Source: Apoderus coryli
Lineage: Eukaryota > Arthropoda > Insecta > Coleoptera > Attelabidae
DNA: 64,000 bases
Assembly (NCBI GenBank): GCA_911728435.2
Contig: OU452198.1
Location: forward strand, 35,183,902-35,247,901
Direction: 5' to 3'
In this document: in pieces, positions 1 through 11,599 of the stretch
Position numbering within the stretch: position 1 is the stretch's first letter
Layout: each line of letters starts with the position of its first letter
Position numbers and translations under genes: made by a program
Notes under the pieces: model-generated
What the model was told of the DNA's origin: nothing
Seen by the model: the letters and a program-made list of their open reading frames with translations, nothing else
Databases searched by the model: none

Positions 1-720
1 CTAAACCATTGTTTTTTCTGGGCATGTGTATAAACCCATGACATATTATTTTCCATAATGGTTTCCAGGGAACTAAAAACGGTGCCCCGAACTCGAACTT
101 GGTGGAACGATGTTGGTATGTAACTACCTCAGGAGATGGAAGCATCTGTTGATTTATCTTAAAGCGCGATTTATCGATTCCTTTCCAATATACTTGAGGC
201 TTGTGAAATACCATGACTTCAATCATTTGTTTTAAAAATAAAATAATTATTTATAATATTAACATACCTTCACAAATTTAGTATTTTAACATTATGCGTA
301 AACGTAAATTATAACCAGCACAGCAATGTCTCACATCGAAATATTGCGTCAACTAATTGAAAATTCTCGACATGGTTTTCGCGGGTCCCATTCGCAATAT
401 CTAATGCTTACCAACCTGTGTGTGTGCACTATATACCCCCAGCTCTGGCGCGGTTTCCAGATCATTTTGCATCTAATTATAGTGTACATATTCCGCTTTT
501 CCAAACCATGGCTTTTCCAGTGTATGGAATAAGCGTAACAGTGTTAGATGGCAAACGTTTTATTATGGTCAGTGATCTATTGCACCACTGGTTAGTAGAG
601 AATAACGTGTAATTATTAAGGAAATAATATTGACGTAGACTTATTGTCAATTCATTCTCTCATTGCATCGCAGTTAACTTCAGAGTGTATTTGATTCTTC
701 CATTTCCTAAACCAACTGAG
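1..720. other. unassigned AT-rich DNA
   Basis: No recognisable gene. Two overlapping short open frames between 326 and 612 on the plus strand have no motif, no homology I recognise and no splice context, so they are not called. Confidence 0.5.
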
Positions 721-727
721 TCCATCT

Positions 728-1655
728 TAACAATAATAAAAAAGGCATTTATTGTCCAACAGTTAGATAACCATTTACAGGACAAAATACATAGAAAAAT
801 TAACTTAGTTATACTTTTCTTGGTACAAAACAATATAACAACCTAACGAACAATCAAATATAAATTCCGTATTTAAACTAGAAATATACATCTGTTTACA
901 TAGCACACAACCATAATAATTATAGGGGCAAAACATTGTTCGCAACGTTAATGAGTTCACTTCGAGAACAAAAGAATAAGTCACAATCTTCGCAAATGAG
1001 ATTAAAATGACTACATATTATGCGCCATTTATATTTAACGCAGAAAGCAACCCCGAACAATCGACCCTTCCACAAATTAAGTTATGCAGAAAATACAATG
1101 CACTCACAGATCTTCGAAAATCAAGACTTCTAAACTGAAACCTACCCAGAAGCTACCCATAATCGATCCCCCTTTTAGGATAAACGCCATCTCTTTTAAA
1201 TGATAAATATTTTAGGAAACGACGCTGAAGTCCCTCCACAGTGAACTTATGGACATCATATATCGGAAACCAGATCAGCGACGCATATTCAAATTTGGAA
1301 CGAACATATGAGTAATTAACATTTTGAGGGCATCCATGTTATCAAAACCTCTACAATTACGTACAATAAATCCATACATTTTACTTGCCTCAGAAAACTT
1401 GGCAGTAATATGGTCAATGTAAGAACATTTCTCATCAAACACAACACCTAAAACTGTAACAGTGCTACAGCGAGAAATCTGAGTTCGGCTCACGGCATAC
1501 TCATAATCAACTACTTATTTCTTTTTTTCGTGAAAATGTGATGTATTTACATTTTTCCGCATTTAAGCTTAACCTGTTCTGGATACACCATTCCTCAATA
1601 CAAGAGAGATCAGACAGGAGTGGCACACAATCGTCATAACTTTTTATAGATTGAA
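728..1655 (-). pseudogene. non-LTR retrotransposon (LINE) 3' end, reverse transcriptase C-terminus
   Basis: Remnant of a Jockey-like LINE reverse transcriptase read on the minus strand. The segment 1275-1493 contains VTVLGVVFDEKCSYIDHI followed by a helix-rich MYGFIVRNC stretch, the usual region just after the RT palm. Upstream, 1560-1655 in another frame gives a WC..N.L.LN..KC.YITFSR pattern, so at least one frameshift separates the parts. The left boundary near 728 has AATAATAAAA-type sequence, which on the minus strand is a TTATT-rich 3' tail. The 5' part, with endonuclease and RT catalytic motifs, is missing. Dead 5'-truncated copy. Confidence 0.7.
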
Positions 1656-1659
1656 AAGT

Positions 1660-2580
1660 TTTGCGAACAATAACTTATGACAATTGAGTCTATCTTAAAC
1701 GGTTTTGAGAAAACTGCAAAAAAATTTTAATTCAGCTCACAAGTAAGTTAGGAAATATATTTTTTCTGTTCGTTTCAATAAAAAAATTAGATTTTAGGAA
1801 AATCAATAACAAAAAAATTAAATAAACTCGTGATTTTCAAAAAACAAATGAACTTAGAGGGTTTTGGAACTAATAATCGCACTTAATGGCTCCAATTCAT
1901 ACAAAAATTGGCTTCTTTTGCATGATGTGTTTTCCTTTTGAGTCAAAATGAAAAAAACAAATTTCATTCTTAAACATCGGTCTGTTTAAATTATAATAAG
2001 TTTATATAAAAAAAAAAATACTTTTAAATTTCGACATTAAAAAAAAATAATATTCTTCAGCCTATGCTCGAACTTCTTCAAAATCGTCAGCATCAGATTG
2101 TCAATTATTAGTCATATCATTACACATTCTCAAGTAGGTACGCCCATATAAAACTTCATAAAGCTTCGATTGTTTTAAGGGATTTCCTATTGCTATTCTT
2201 TCAGGATTCAATGATGCTAACAAAAATAACACTTGTAGCGTAAATGATTGACAAAAATGAAAGAAATCAGCTGATTAGATCAGTTTAGCACGAAACATTG
2301 GCATAGTATGTTTTATAGTGGGTTTTGTAACAGTTTTCTTTTGGACTACATAGCGAGTTTTGGAAGCAAACGTATATTTTATGGCTGATTTTATTTATTA
2401 TACAGAGTTTTTCTCGGGTTTGGGGTCTTTTAACAGACACTTTACTGTTTTTTTTATCCCCAAAGAAAGAAACCTAATGTGTGTAATGTCCAGCGATCTC
2501 GGCGGCTGATAAATAAGAGGACTATTTCGTCCGATCCAACGATTAGGAAAAATTTAATGTAACCATTATTTTACATTGGC
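1660..2580. other. unassigned AT-rich DNA
   Basis: No gene, clear repeat or inverted repeat recognised; contains poly(A)/poly(T) runs around 1990-2050. Confidence 0.5.
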
Positions 2581-2584
2581 AGCG

Positions 2585-2986
2585 TTACGGATAGGTGTAT
2601 AACTTGTAGCCATAAACAAAATCCCATTCTTGCTTTAGCATCTCCAGCTTCAATCGTATGAAGAAATTATGGCTTAAAAGGTGTCTTATTTGGCTTTTTG
2701 AAATATTTAAATTTCTACTAACATCCCAAAGACTCGCATGTGGATTTTCATTAAAATAATTGACAATCATTTGGTTTCCTCCTAGGTCCCGATTACGATG
2801 CTGATTTGGCACTTTCTGAACTGTCTCATGTTGTTCAAAGAGTTTGTTAATATTTGCCACGGTTACATGGTTAATATTACGTTTTGGATGTCGTTGGTTA
2901 AACGCATTAGCTGCTTCACGAATAAAACGTGTTCCGCCACCAACTAATCTTACTATTTCGGCTTTCTCTTGTAAAGAATAAGACAT
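2585..2986 (-). pseudogene. DUF4817-type helix-turn-helix transposase N-terminus
   Basis: A 133-residue open frame starting MSYSLQEKAEIVRLVGGG. The order is a first HTH (residues about 5-50, EKAEIVRLVG...IREAANAFNQRHP), a linker (KLFEQHETVQKVP) and a second HTH around NENPHASLWDVSRNLNISKS. That is the layout of the N-terminal domain of insect Tc/mariner-like transposases annotated as DUF4817. After about residue 105 the sequence stops resembling the family, and the DDE catalytic domain is absent, so this is a 3'-truncated fragment although the frame itself is unbroken. It would have bound transposon ends; as it stands it is probably non-functional. Confidence 0.75.
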
Positions 2987-3371
2987 TTTTTATGCTTTTT
3001 GCATATTTAGAACAGCACTAATAATACTACAAACTACTTAATTATTAGTTACTGACAGCGGCCAAGATAACATTTTGTGTTTTCACAGAATACTAAGTTA
3101 GTCTTCTCACCGAACTATAATCAAATGATATAACGCAAGGAAATCGTTCGATAGATCAACGTTATTATAAAATCAAACTAATATGTCTTCATAGTTTTAA
3201 AGATATTCTTATTCCAAGTTTGGAGTTGCTACTACTCGGCATTATATTATAATCTACAATTTTTTTTGGACTTGGAATTGATTCACACAGGCGTCCACAA
3301 ATGGTGTAAAAAAGAGCCAAAAATTAAAAAAATATATTTTCCAAACATACCAAAAAAATTGGCTAATTATA

Positions 3372-4425
3372 CAGGGTTAACTATCACTCAGTACAAAAAA
3401 TTTAATCACGTGCTCAGGGAAGCATGAAAAACTGTAACAAATTTGTTTTGGAATTTTTATTCGATGTTTAAAAAATAGGGCAAACTCACGTATTTCCCCA
3501 GTAAATCGGCGGCTATGAAACCCACTTTTCAAAATATCTTCCAACATACGAACAGCTGTACGAATGATTTTCACGGCGTTGCCAATTGTAGAGACGGTGA
3601 AAATGAACATTTTTGTTAATAATAATGATTAAATACCTGATAAATAAGTCCATTTAGATTACTGCACAATTGTACATTAGTTCCTCATTTTTGCAAACTG
3701 TTAAAAGGATATTTTCGCATATTAAATACACTAACACTAATAAGGAATGATTTCTAAAAGCCCACTTTAACGAAATATTAAACTATGAGCTTGCTGCTAT
3801 TACCCAAGGCCTGTATACGAGCCCTGTAAAATGTTTACGTCTGATAGGCACCTGACGTTGTCATCAGTCTTATTATACTTGATCATTAACAGTCAATAAA
3901 CATTATTCTATGATCTAGATCACTGCAATTTAGTAGGTATAGTACTTCTTCGTTTTTGCACAGTCCTAAAACGGTATTTTCCAATATTAAATGAAAGCGG
4001 TAATATTTTACAATAATTATTAGTTCATCACAAAATGTATACAGAAACAAATACAAACAAAAATACGGTAAATAAATAACCTTGGGAAAAATCTGCGTCA
4101 TAATAATTGTACAGGTGACAGGTGGTGTTATACGACACATATTGCGCTAAAGGTTTGTTTCCACAACATTCTGTAAACTAAATTTTTATATTAAATGCGG
4201 GGTAAATCGATACATGTGGCAACATGGTCATGTATCATACTCTTTAACATAATATGTATTTTAAATTTCGATGGGGAGGCGTAAAAAGGGGGTTTAATAT
4301 GACTCACAAAAAAATTATTTTCAGCCTTAAAGACAATATTGGGAATTTTTCGAAAGGCGATTCAGTTAAATCTGATTTTTCTCTACTTTCAGTTAAAATG
4401 TTTATACTGAGTGATAGTTAACCCT
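3372..4425. mobile_element. non-autonomous DNA transposon with CAGGGTTAACTATCACTCAG termini
   Basis: The left end CAGGGTTAACTATCACTCAG (3372) is repeated inverted at the right end (4402-4425, last base differing), giving TIRs of about 28 bp in an element of about 1.05 kb flanked by TA-rich sequence. The right 200 bp, read on the minus strand, match 59735-59945 of this window, where the same end belongs to a longer copy. No transposase frame is visible between the ends. The short frames at 3377-3610 and 3886-4140 have no motifs and are not called as genes. Confidence 0.7.
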
Positions 4426-4448
4426 ATATATATATATATATATATATA
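4426..4448. repeat. (TA)n microsatellite
   Basis: About eleven TA units directly abut the right end of the TIR element, consistent with a TA-dinucleotide target. Confidence 0.9.
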
Positions 4449-4449
4449 G

Positions 4450-5830
4450 TTTTGATATAAGATAACCTATAAAATGCAGCCTAAAAAACCTTGTTTAAAA
4501 AGGGTCAAAAATTAAACTGTAAATTAATATATTTTGCCCTTTAAGTAGTTGAATTGTTGAAAAATACACGATAAAAATGTATGTACTATAGAATAGCTGA
4601 TGTTTACAATAAAAAAATTGGTACAATTGGGTTTTACGGCATCCTAAATAAGAATTAGCCCAAAACTAAAGTTGCTCACTAGTTTAATATACATTTTACA
4701 AAAAAAGTTTATCAAAATCCGTCAAAAGGTAAAAAAGTTACAAGGGTGGTAAGTCCTTAACGTGGACACAATGTATATGAGTGAATAGATACCGGACTCC
4801 CGAACGTCTAAAATAGAAAGATTTCCATAAGGGTAAATACACTCTTAATTAAGAACGTTCTCTGTTTTTATTTAAAATGTTCATCATTTCATTTGCTTTA
4901 TTCTCTATATGGCAGTTCTTAAGCAGTTATTTTAGTGAACACGCTAGTTAAAACACTAACTTTTAACATTAGGATCTTTCAATTAAAGGCCCGTTCTCAT
5001 CGTGTAGTAGAACGTCTATTTTGTATTAAAAATTCTATGGATTAAAAAAACTGAACCCGTCGTCGTGTTTTACTTAATTTTGAAGAATTCTCTGGTAAAA
5101 AACCAGATTTAGCCAAAAATTTTTGTAAAATAATAGTTGATCGCCTGGTTTAACCAAACACCAATTATTCAGAAACTTGTATGCAAACATAATTTCTTTC
5201 AAAATGGAATTGAAATTAGTTTTCCTGCATATCGCCGACTTCTTTTGATATAGCAGCTAGCATACTGCAGGCTAACTTCAATATTATTTTCTATTAAAAC
5301 AATCATCAATCACTTTTTCGTACAAATCACTTGGGGTTATAATTTCAGTACAATGGCTAACTTATCGGAAACTGTAGTCATGTGAGTTATGGTCGCAGTA
5401 TTCCAATTCAAATTTTTCTCAAAACCCTATTCCAACCACTGGCGCAATTGGAAATGTACTTCAGGAAAGGCGAACGCTATCGACGCTATCTGCAAGAGCG
5501 AAAGCGAAAAGTAACAAACTAACTGTAGTGATAAAGTTCGGGATTAAAATTAAACCCAAAGTGGGTGGCGAATATAAACTAAGTGGTTTAACTGGAGTTA
5601 GTTTTGTGCCGCCCGAGATTTTCACTTAACCTTTTAGACGAAGAGGGATGTCAAACGATAAATTGGCATAGAATGGTATACCTTTAGTAAAGTTTTGTGG
5701 CCGAGTTTCTAGGATGTTAAATTTAGGGAATAATAAATAATTTAAGGAAAATTATATGGAACGTCAATTGCATTGAAGTTGAATTTATATTTTTAAAACA
5801 TGAGTTCATTTGAAATAGTTTTCAGAGGAG
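4450..5830. other. unassigned AT-rich DNA
   Basis: No gene or repeat recognised on either strand. Confidence 0.45.
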
Positions 5831-5860
5831 GGATAATTTATTCAAATTAAAATTACAGTT

Positions 5861-6300
5861 CTAATCATGATAATCTTTAGTCATTTGATTATAAACACTC
5901 CTGTACACGTCTAGGCATTGAGCATATGAAATGGTCGATGTCAGCTTTTGGCACTTGGTCACCGAACATATTTGTATACGACGACCTCGTCCCAAGCAGC
6001 TTGAGCTTCGGGGATTAACATTGCGAGAGAATGTGGACAGCCTCCTGCCAATCATATCCCACACTTTTTCGATGGGATTTATATCCGGTGATCGGGGTGG
6101 CCACGGCACGCTAGCTCCTTAGAGAGAGTCCATTGATCGACGAGCAATATGGAAAGGTGCGTTTTATTGCTTAACCGTCCACAGTCCCGGGCATCTAGAT
6201 AAGGGCAAAACAATATTTCGATAGGCAACAATTCTACCCCTGCCAAATCCGCTGACATGATGATAATTGGGACATCATCTAACTTAAGGCATTTTGCCAA
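5861..6300 (-). pseudogene. Tc1-like transposase C-terminal fragment
   Basis: Minus-strand frame 5861-6109 starts in WPPRSPDINPIEKVWDMIGRRL, the hallmark Tc1 region containing the last catalytic acidic residue (NPIE). The adjacent frame 6079-6300 contains HLSILLVDQWTLSKEL, which corresponds to the segment just upstream. The two overlap in different frames, so at least one frameshift separates them. The first two catalytic aspartates and the HTH domains are missing. Only the final third of a DDE transposase remains. Confidence 0.8.
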
Positions 6301-6348
6301 AAAACAGCAAATACATTGTGTCTTAGAATTATTCCAAAAATGTATAAA

Positions 6349-6988
6349 CAGGGTGAGCCAGTTTTATCCAGCAATATTTAAAATTTAGATTCTACTGATC
6401 AAAGTGAACAAATTTTGTTCTATAAAGTTTTTTCAATTTTTCATCGATTTCGAGATATTGGCATTTAATGTTTTTTAAGACAATTTTTCTAGAACTACAC
6501 TTACCAGAAAAAATCATCCTGAAAGGAAATAAAATGCTCTTCCAAATCATGCTAAAGACAATACTGTCAATTATCCCTAGGTCGATTTTTAAATGCCGCA
6601 AATGTGAAAGCTGTAAATATTTCAATTTTTCTCTCTCACTTCAAAAATTTTTAGAAAAGCACTGGCAAAACTTGTCAATATCTGAAAAATTTACAGTTTT
6701 TAACTTTGAGGCTTTTAAAAATGGACCTAGAGTTCATTGTCAGGATTTGCTTTAGCATTATTTGAAAGAGAATTTCGTTCCCTTTCAGTTGATAGAAGAT
6801 GATTTTTTCTGGCAAGTGTAGTTCTAGGAAAATTTTAGGTTAATTGTTCAGAAATATTTCAAACTTAAAAAAACAGTAAATCTCGAAATTCGTGAGGAAT
6901 TGAAAAATAAATTATAGAACAAAATTTGTTCATTTTGACCAGTAGAATCTAAATTTTAAATATTGCTGGATAAACTTGGGTCACCCTG
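6349..6988. mobile_element. 640-bp MITE-like element with about 100-bp terminal inverted repeats
   Basis: Begins CAGGGTGAGCC at 6349 and ends with the complementary CACCCTG at 6982-6988. The first and last roughly 100 bases are inverted copies sharing long identical blocks, including TATCCAGCAATATTTAAAAT and AACAAATTTTGTTCTATAA. The interior (6460-6890) is also loosely palindromic. It has no transposase. CAGGGTG termini are common in insect Tc/mariner-derived MITEs; superfamily assignment is inference. Flanks are TATA-rich, so the target duplication cannot be fixed. Confidence 0.8.
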
Positions 6989-7065
6989 TATATAAAATGA
7001 GCAGTTATATTTCCCACATATTCCCTGTATATTTGATTTTAAATAATTAATTTCCTATAAGATTT

Positions 7066-7356
7066 ATGAATAGTAGAGGTGCCTATTTATCTTTAACTGT
7101 TTTTTTATGTAACTCATTCCTTAATAACCTATCTTCGTCTACGTCTCTGTCCGCGAGTTCTCTACCACGATTGTTCTTTCTCGATGGTACTCACAGTACC
7201 AGCGGGAAGTATTATGGGACCACCCATCCAAACACACTCAGAGTGGACCGCAATTACGTTGCGGGGGGGCCGAAAAGCCCCCGCGGCCTGTCGACGTCCG
7301 CCGACGTCTTTAACGCGAATGGTATGAATGTTCCTACACATACAGAAGCTGGGTGA
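7066..7356 (+). other. GC-rich patch of unknown origin
   Basis: About 250 bp with clearly higher GC than its surroundings, including a GCGGGGGGGCCGAAAAGCCC run and repeated GTCGAC/CGACGTC motifs. A 96-codon plus-strand frame covers it, but no domain is recognised. It might be a 5' UTR or 5' end fragment of a LINE; this is a guess based on composition only. Confidence 0.3.
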
Positions 7357-7359
7357 TTT

Positions 7360-7865
7360 CTTACATGCAAAAGGAGTAAATTATAGTAATTTAGTCTAAT
7401 TTGATAATGTTTAAATGCTATTATTTAGTTTACATTAGAGACAGTACAACTGCGGTACTTGTTTAATTGGCTGCTTTAAGAACGGCAACATAATTGCAGG
7501 ATTTATTTGTAGGCAAAAATATTTCACATTGATAAATTGTAACAATACGAACATAGGCCTACAAAGAAAGATTGATTTATTACAATTGAATGAAGTAAAA
7601 ATTTCGCTGCTGAATTACGAAAATGGGAAAGTCAAAGTATTATTGAAGTTCAAGTTGCAGAGCGCGCATGAGTAAAAGGATTCAAGGAACCGTCAAAATA
7701 CCCAGTTTCCAAAAGCTTCCATTACACGGATAACTCTCCTCTGTAGAGCGACTACTCTGCTTGCGCAGGGCGAGTGGCCCCAATAGATAATGGGATAGGA
7801 AATGAGAGAGTGTAAGCTTACATAATACGATGTTAGGAGCACCGTCCGCGTAAGTATTATATTAC
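7360..7865. other. unassigned DNA between GC-rich patch and LINE remnant
   Basis: Nothing recognised. The stretch at 7730-7850 is less AT-rich than its surroundings, without a frame. Confidence 0.4.
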
Positions 7866-8032
7866 TACTTATTTTTTTTGGCTAAATAGTCCTGTGCAGG
7901 CTCCAGGACGACGCCCAAGAACTTAACCGAGTCGCCACTCTCACGCATGTTCAAGTTCCTCAAGGAGAAGTACATGGTCTGTATCTTCTCTAGATTCAAA
8001 CTCCATTAGCGGCAAACCAGTCTACCATATTA

Positions 8033-9286
8033 TTTTATATTTCGGGATTAGAGAACAAAAACAAATATTAATCATCAAAAATCACTTTATTGTTTTTCAA
8101 AATATTCCCCATGAAGATCTATACACTTTTGCATGCGTTTCAACCAATTGTCGAAGCACTTTTGCCACTCTGATTGAGGTATCTCAAAAATGTGCATTCT
8201 GAATGCAGCAACCGCTTCTTCAGGTGTCGAAAAACGTTGACCTCGCAGTTTGTTTTTTACCTACGGGAATAAAAAGAAGTCATTCGGTGCCAAGGCAGGA
8301 CTATACGGCGGATGACTCATCAAATCGATGTTTTGGGTGCTCAAAAATGCAGTTGTTTGAGCCGATGTGTGAGAGCTCGCATTGTCGTGGTGAAGAGTGA
8401 TCCGTCTTTGGCGGTTGGTTTTCCTGGTTTCTTGGAGGACAACTGGCAAACCAATGGTTGTGTACCACACAGAATTGACTGTTCTGCGTTGTTCTAGTTG
8501 CAACATGTCCAGTTTTTCCGAAAAAATAGGCGACCATTTGCTTGGAAGTGCTTGGTGCGCGAACAACTTTTGTTGGATTTGGCTCATCTTGAAACACCCA
8601 TACAGTCGACTGCTGTTTACTTTCGGGCTCAAATGTGCAATTCCACGATTCATCGCCTGTCACGATGTTATAGACGTGTTTCGAAGCCGGCGATCGTATT
8701 TTTTTTAGCATTTCTATCGACCAATCGACACGAGCCTTTTTTTGAGCCATTGACAAATTGTGTGGGATCCAACACGAACAATTTTTTTTGACAGGCAAAT
8801 GTTTATGCAATATTGAATGTATGCTGGTCCCACTAATGCCTAAGGTTGTCTCAATCTCTTGATAGGTCACATGACGATCTTGCAATATCAGTTCGCGCAC
8901 AGCAGAAGAATAGTTTTCGGAACAACAACTGATTTTGAACGACATCCACGAAATTCGTCTTAGGGTGAATTACGACCACGATTGAATTGACCATATCATC
9001 GATAAACACTGGTCCTTGATGGAGCTTCATCGCCAAAAATTGAATTAAGTTCATCCATCCACTGTTGCTGAGTTAATCCAAGTCGAAAGTTGTAAAAAAT
9101 AATCGCACGAAACTGTTCACGAATTAATTCCATTTTTGGGCCGAGATGAATCTTTTAAGTTACTGTAAACAACACAAATAGCGTTCGTATGTCAAAACGT
9201 TCTGAGTAGTATAATGTCCAACTTTACGATACAGCTGTCAGTTGCCAGATTGCAACACCAGGGTTGCCAAATCCCGAAATATAAAA
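8033..9286 (-). mobile_element. mariner transposon
   Basis: The 17-bp terminal sequence TTTTATATTTCGGGATT at 8033 is present as a perfect inverted copy ending at 9286. The left side is preceded by TA (8031-8032) as expected for mariner, but a matching TA is not directly adjacent on the right. It contains one degenerate mariner transposase and is nested inside a LINE RT remnant. Confidence 0.85.
8087..9133 (-). pseudogene. mariner transposase (broken)
   Basis: About 1047 bp, close to the usual 345-350 codons. It starts MELIREQFRAIIFYNFRLGL at 9133 and ends at a TAA near 8087. In order: an N-terminal HTH with LNSIFGDEAPSRTSVYR, then ETTLGISGTSIHSILH (second HTH), VTGDESW (first catalytic Asp), HHDNASSHTSAQT (second Asp), YSPALAPNDFFLFP (region of the third Asp), and a C-terminus GQRFSTPEEAV...CIDLHGEYFEKQ. 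The pieces sit in different frames: there is a stop after SVYR, a frameshift between the first and second Asp, and another after FLFP. It would have catalysed cut-and-paste transposition at TA sites; this copy cannot. Confidence 0.9.
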
Positions 9287-9835
9287 GGCAACCATCGTAC
9301 TTTATAATATTGTAGTTGGAAATAAGTTCCCGGGTATCTGAGCCCTTCTGTAAGATAGTGGTATCATCCGCAAACAGAATAGCAATGGAACCGCCAACTG
9401 GTTCCGTAACTGCAACCTTGTGGAACACCAAAGGTAGGGTCTCTGACACTCCACCGTTCACCTGAACAAGTTGCATTCGATCACCCAAATACGAACTCAC
9501 AAGGCTCCGAGAAACCGTACTTGTATAATTTCGCAGAGAGCTTATCATGACACAAACAATCAAATGCTCTGCTAAGGTCGCAGAACATGCCTCCAACGTA
9601 TTCACCGATATACAGGAAATGTCGTGTACAAGGAAATAGCACAAATTCCTTGACCTAAAATATGATGATTTAGATCAACTTATCTATATATACAAAATTG
9701 CGTCGTTTGGGCGCTAGAGGGCTTTAAAAGTGAATATTTTTTTACGTTGTTTCAAATAAATCGAAAAATATTTGATAGATTTGATTCATCTTTTATATGC
9801 GCGTTGCACCAATAAACTACAATTGCAACTGCAAT

Positions 9836-10090
9836 TAATTAAATTGTTCAAAATGTCTACCATTTTTATTGACACATAACCTACACAGTTTCTCAACCCT
9901 TCTCAAGGCATTTAGCAAAATTTCAGGTTGCGCCTGTAATTCTGTGTGCTGCAAGAACCAGCTGCAAAACGTTAAACATCGTTTTGGATCATTGGGGATG
10001 TAGGTGTTGCACTATGTTAACCTTATAGGGCTTAAATTTGTGCTTACGTAACATTTTCTGTACCCGTGTTTTGGATATTTCTACGTTCTG
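9836..10090 (-). pseudogene. internally deleted DUF4817-class DDE transposase fragment
   Basis: The minus strand reads TRVQKMLRKHKFKPYKVNIV, then after a one-base slip NDPKRCLTFCSWFLQH. It runs directly into ALRRVEKLCRLCVNKNGRHF and a TAA. The first part corresponds to the segment before the catalytic domain (K.YK.Q.VQ.L...D..RR..FC.WFL) and the last to the extreme C-terminus (R...CL...G.HFE). The DDE core between them is missing, so this is an internally deleted, non-autonomous relic. Confidence 0.7.
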
Positions 10091-10099
10091 CTCCATCTT

Positions 10100-10670
10100 T
10101 CTACATGAAATTTTAGGACTTACAGAATTCTACACTTGCTAGAACATTTATTTCCAGTCATTTGTTTTTGCAAAGCTTAGAAAAGGTTGTCTTCTCTCTC
10201 GAAACCTGACGTTAAATAAATCTTTAGCGTTATAATAATTGCTATGTTAAGAAACTTTTACCTATTTGAATGCATTTCTAATGCTTGATTCCCTCACAAA
10301 TATTCTTGATTTTGAAAAAAAAAAGTCCCGCCATAGTTTTAATGTGTATCGGAAAACTGCACTCTATGACAGTGTCATTTCGTTGCTAAGGAAACATCAC
10401 AACAAAATGTTGTACCATGGCTAGTTTGATCTAAGGACTGGAAATGTGAAAATCTCCATATTTTCTTCATTTTTAAAAATATCCATAAACAATGATATAT
10501 ATTTGATAATTTTTTACTAAATATAGTATCCAACCAAATTACTTAATTTTAAGTCATGTGTCAAATTTCATCCAATCACCTCTGGATTACAGCGATAATA
10601 CCCTACATGTGGTGTTTGCAGTTTGGTGTTTTTTTTTTATTAAAAATTAAATAAACGTCAAACTGACAAC
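10100..10670. other. unassigned AT-rich DNA
   Basis: No gene or repeat recognised; precedes the Crypton-type recombinase and may hold its 5' flank. Confidence 0.4.
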
Positions 10671-10680
10671 TGGTTTAAAA

Positions 10681-11590
10681 ATGTCGCGAAGATTTGGTAT
10701 TGCATCTAACGATGCAAATAATGATATTATATCTAATAATATACCAAAAAATACAATTAAATCAAAAAAATATGCATGGAAAATATTTCTCGAGTTTTGT
10801 GCGACCAGAGAATACGAACTGAATGCTGAAACGAGTTTGCATAATTTGGCTAATTTATTGAAAGATTATGCGGTAAATATGAGAAAAGCTGACGGAACTG
10901 AATATAAAGAAGTAACTGTAAAAACAATTTGGAATACTACGAGTAGGCTACTCCAGGAAAAATACTTCAATGACTTCAAAATTGTATTCGACCCGTTTAC
11001 CAGTGTGATAATCAAAAATGCGCGAGATGCAAGAAATGCAAAACGTTAAAGATTACAGAAGGCTCCAAACAAACGAAAATGCAGTTTATCAAATTTGAGT
11101 TCAAGTGATTTGGCTAGAATCATTGGATTATGGGATGAATGTACACCAGAAGGTTTACAAAAAAAAATACCATATTGTAGCTGTTGAGTCAGCTTGGCGA
11201 GGTGGTGAACCAGTTGATTGCCTTATAGATTATTTCACGATTGAGAAAAATAATGATTGGACGCCAACGAACAGAATTGAATACAATCCAATGTTCAGTA
11301 AAACATGCCAAGGAGGATCGAAAAGTTGTACAAATAGTAAGTGGCTTGCTCCAAATATTGCAAATGAAAGTGCATGCCCTGTTCGCTTATTCCATAAATT
11401 ATTGTCCAAACAGAATTAATATGTGGACCAAATCATCCGCGGAAGCTATTGGTTTGGACACTAAGTGTAAAAAGATATCCAATCATTCGAACAGATCAAC
11501 TGCAGTGAGCCATTTGGCAAATAAAGGAATTCCTGAACAGCAATTAATAACATTTTGTTTTGACAACAGCTTGCGTAATAACTAGGATAC
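10681..11590 (+). pseudogene. Crypton-like tyrosine recombinase (DUF3504 type), broken
   Basis: The first frame (10681-11049, 122 codons, ATG start) gives an N-terminal core-binding fold: TIKSKKYAWKIFLEFC, LANLLKDYAVNMRKADGTEY, VKTIWNTTSRLLQEKYFNDF. After stops and frameshifts the catalytic part continues: NPMFSKTCQGGSKSCTNSKW, CPVRLFHKLL, WTKSSAEAIGL and ISNHSNRSTAVSHLANKGIP. The HSNR (His 11484-11486, Arg 11493-11495) fits the H-x-x-R motif of tyrosine recombinases. This layout is that of Crypton elements and the DUF3504 domain of KCTD1/QRICH1/ZMYM-like host proteins. The nucleophilic Tyr is not identifiable beyond a stop at about 11583. No terminal repeats were seen, as expected for Cryptons. 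Confidence 0.75.
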
Positions 11591-11599
11591 AAGTGGGGT

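Larger units (their letters stand above)
7870..9645 (-). pseudogene. LINE reverse transcriptase remnant split by a mariner insertion
   Basis: Minus-strand RT traces flank the mariner at 8033-9286. Upstream (about 9290-9645) are FCDLSRAFDC (RT motif A, in a shifted frame), SSYLGDRMQLVQVNGG and the catalytic FADDTTIL. Downstream (7880-8030) reads WFAANG followed, after a frameshift, by LNLEKIQTMYFSLRN and VKFLGVVLE, the next conserved block of the same polymerase type. The two halves are in the expected order, so they were one Jockey/CR1-like element before the mariner landed. Several frameshifts make it dead. Confidence 0.75.

Noticed and set aside
326..612. Overlapping frames near the window start as a small gene
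   Set aside because: No motif, no start context, two overlapping frames equally open.
8203..8791. Plus-strand frames across the mariner
   Set aside because: Antisense to a clear mariner transposase.
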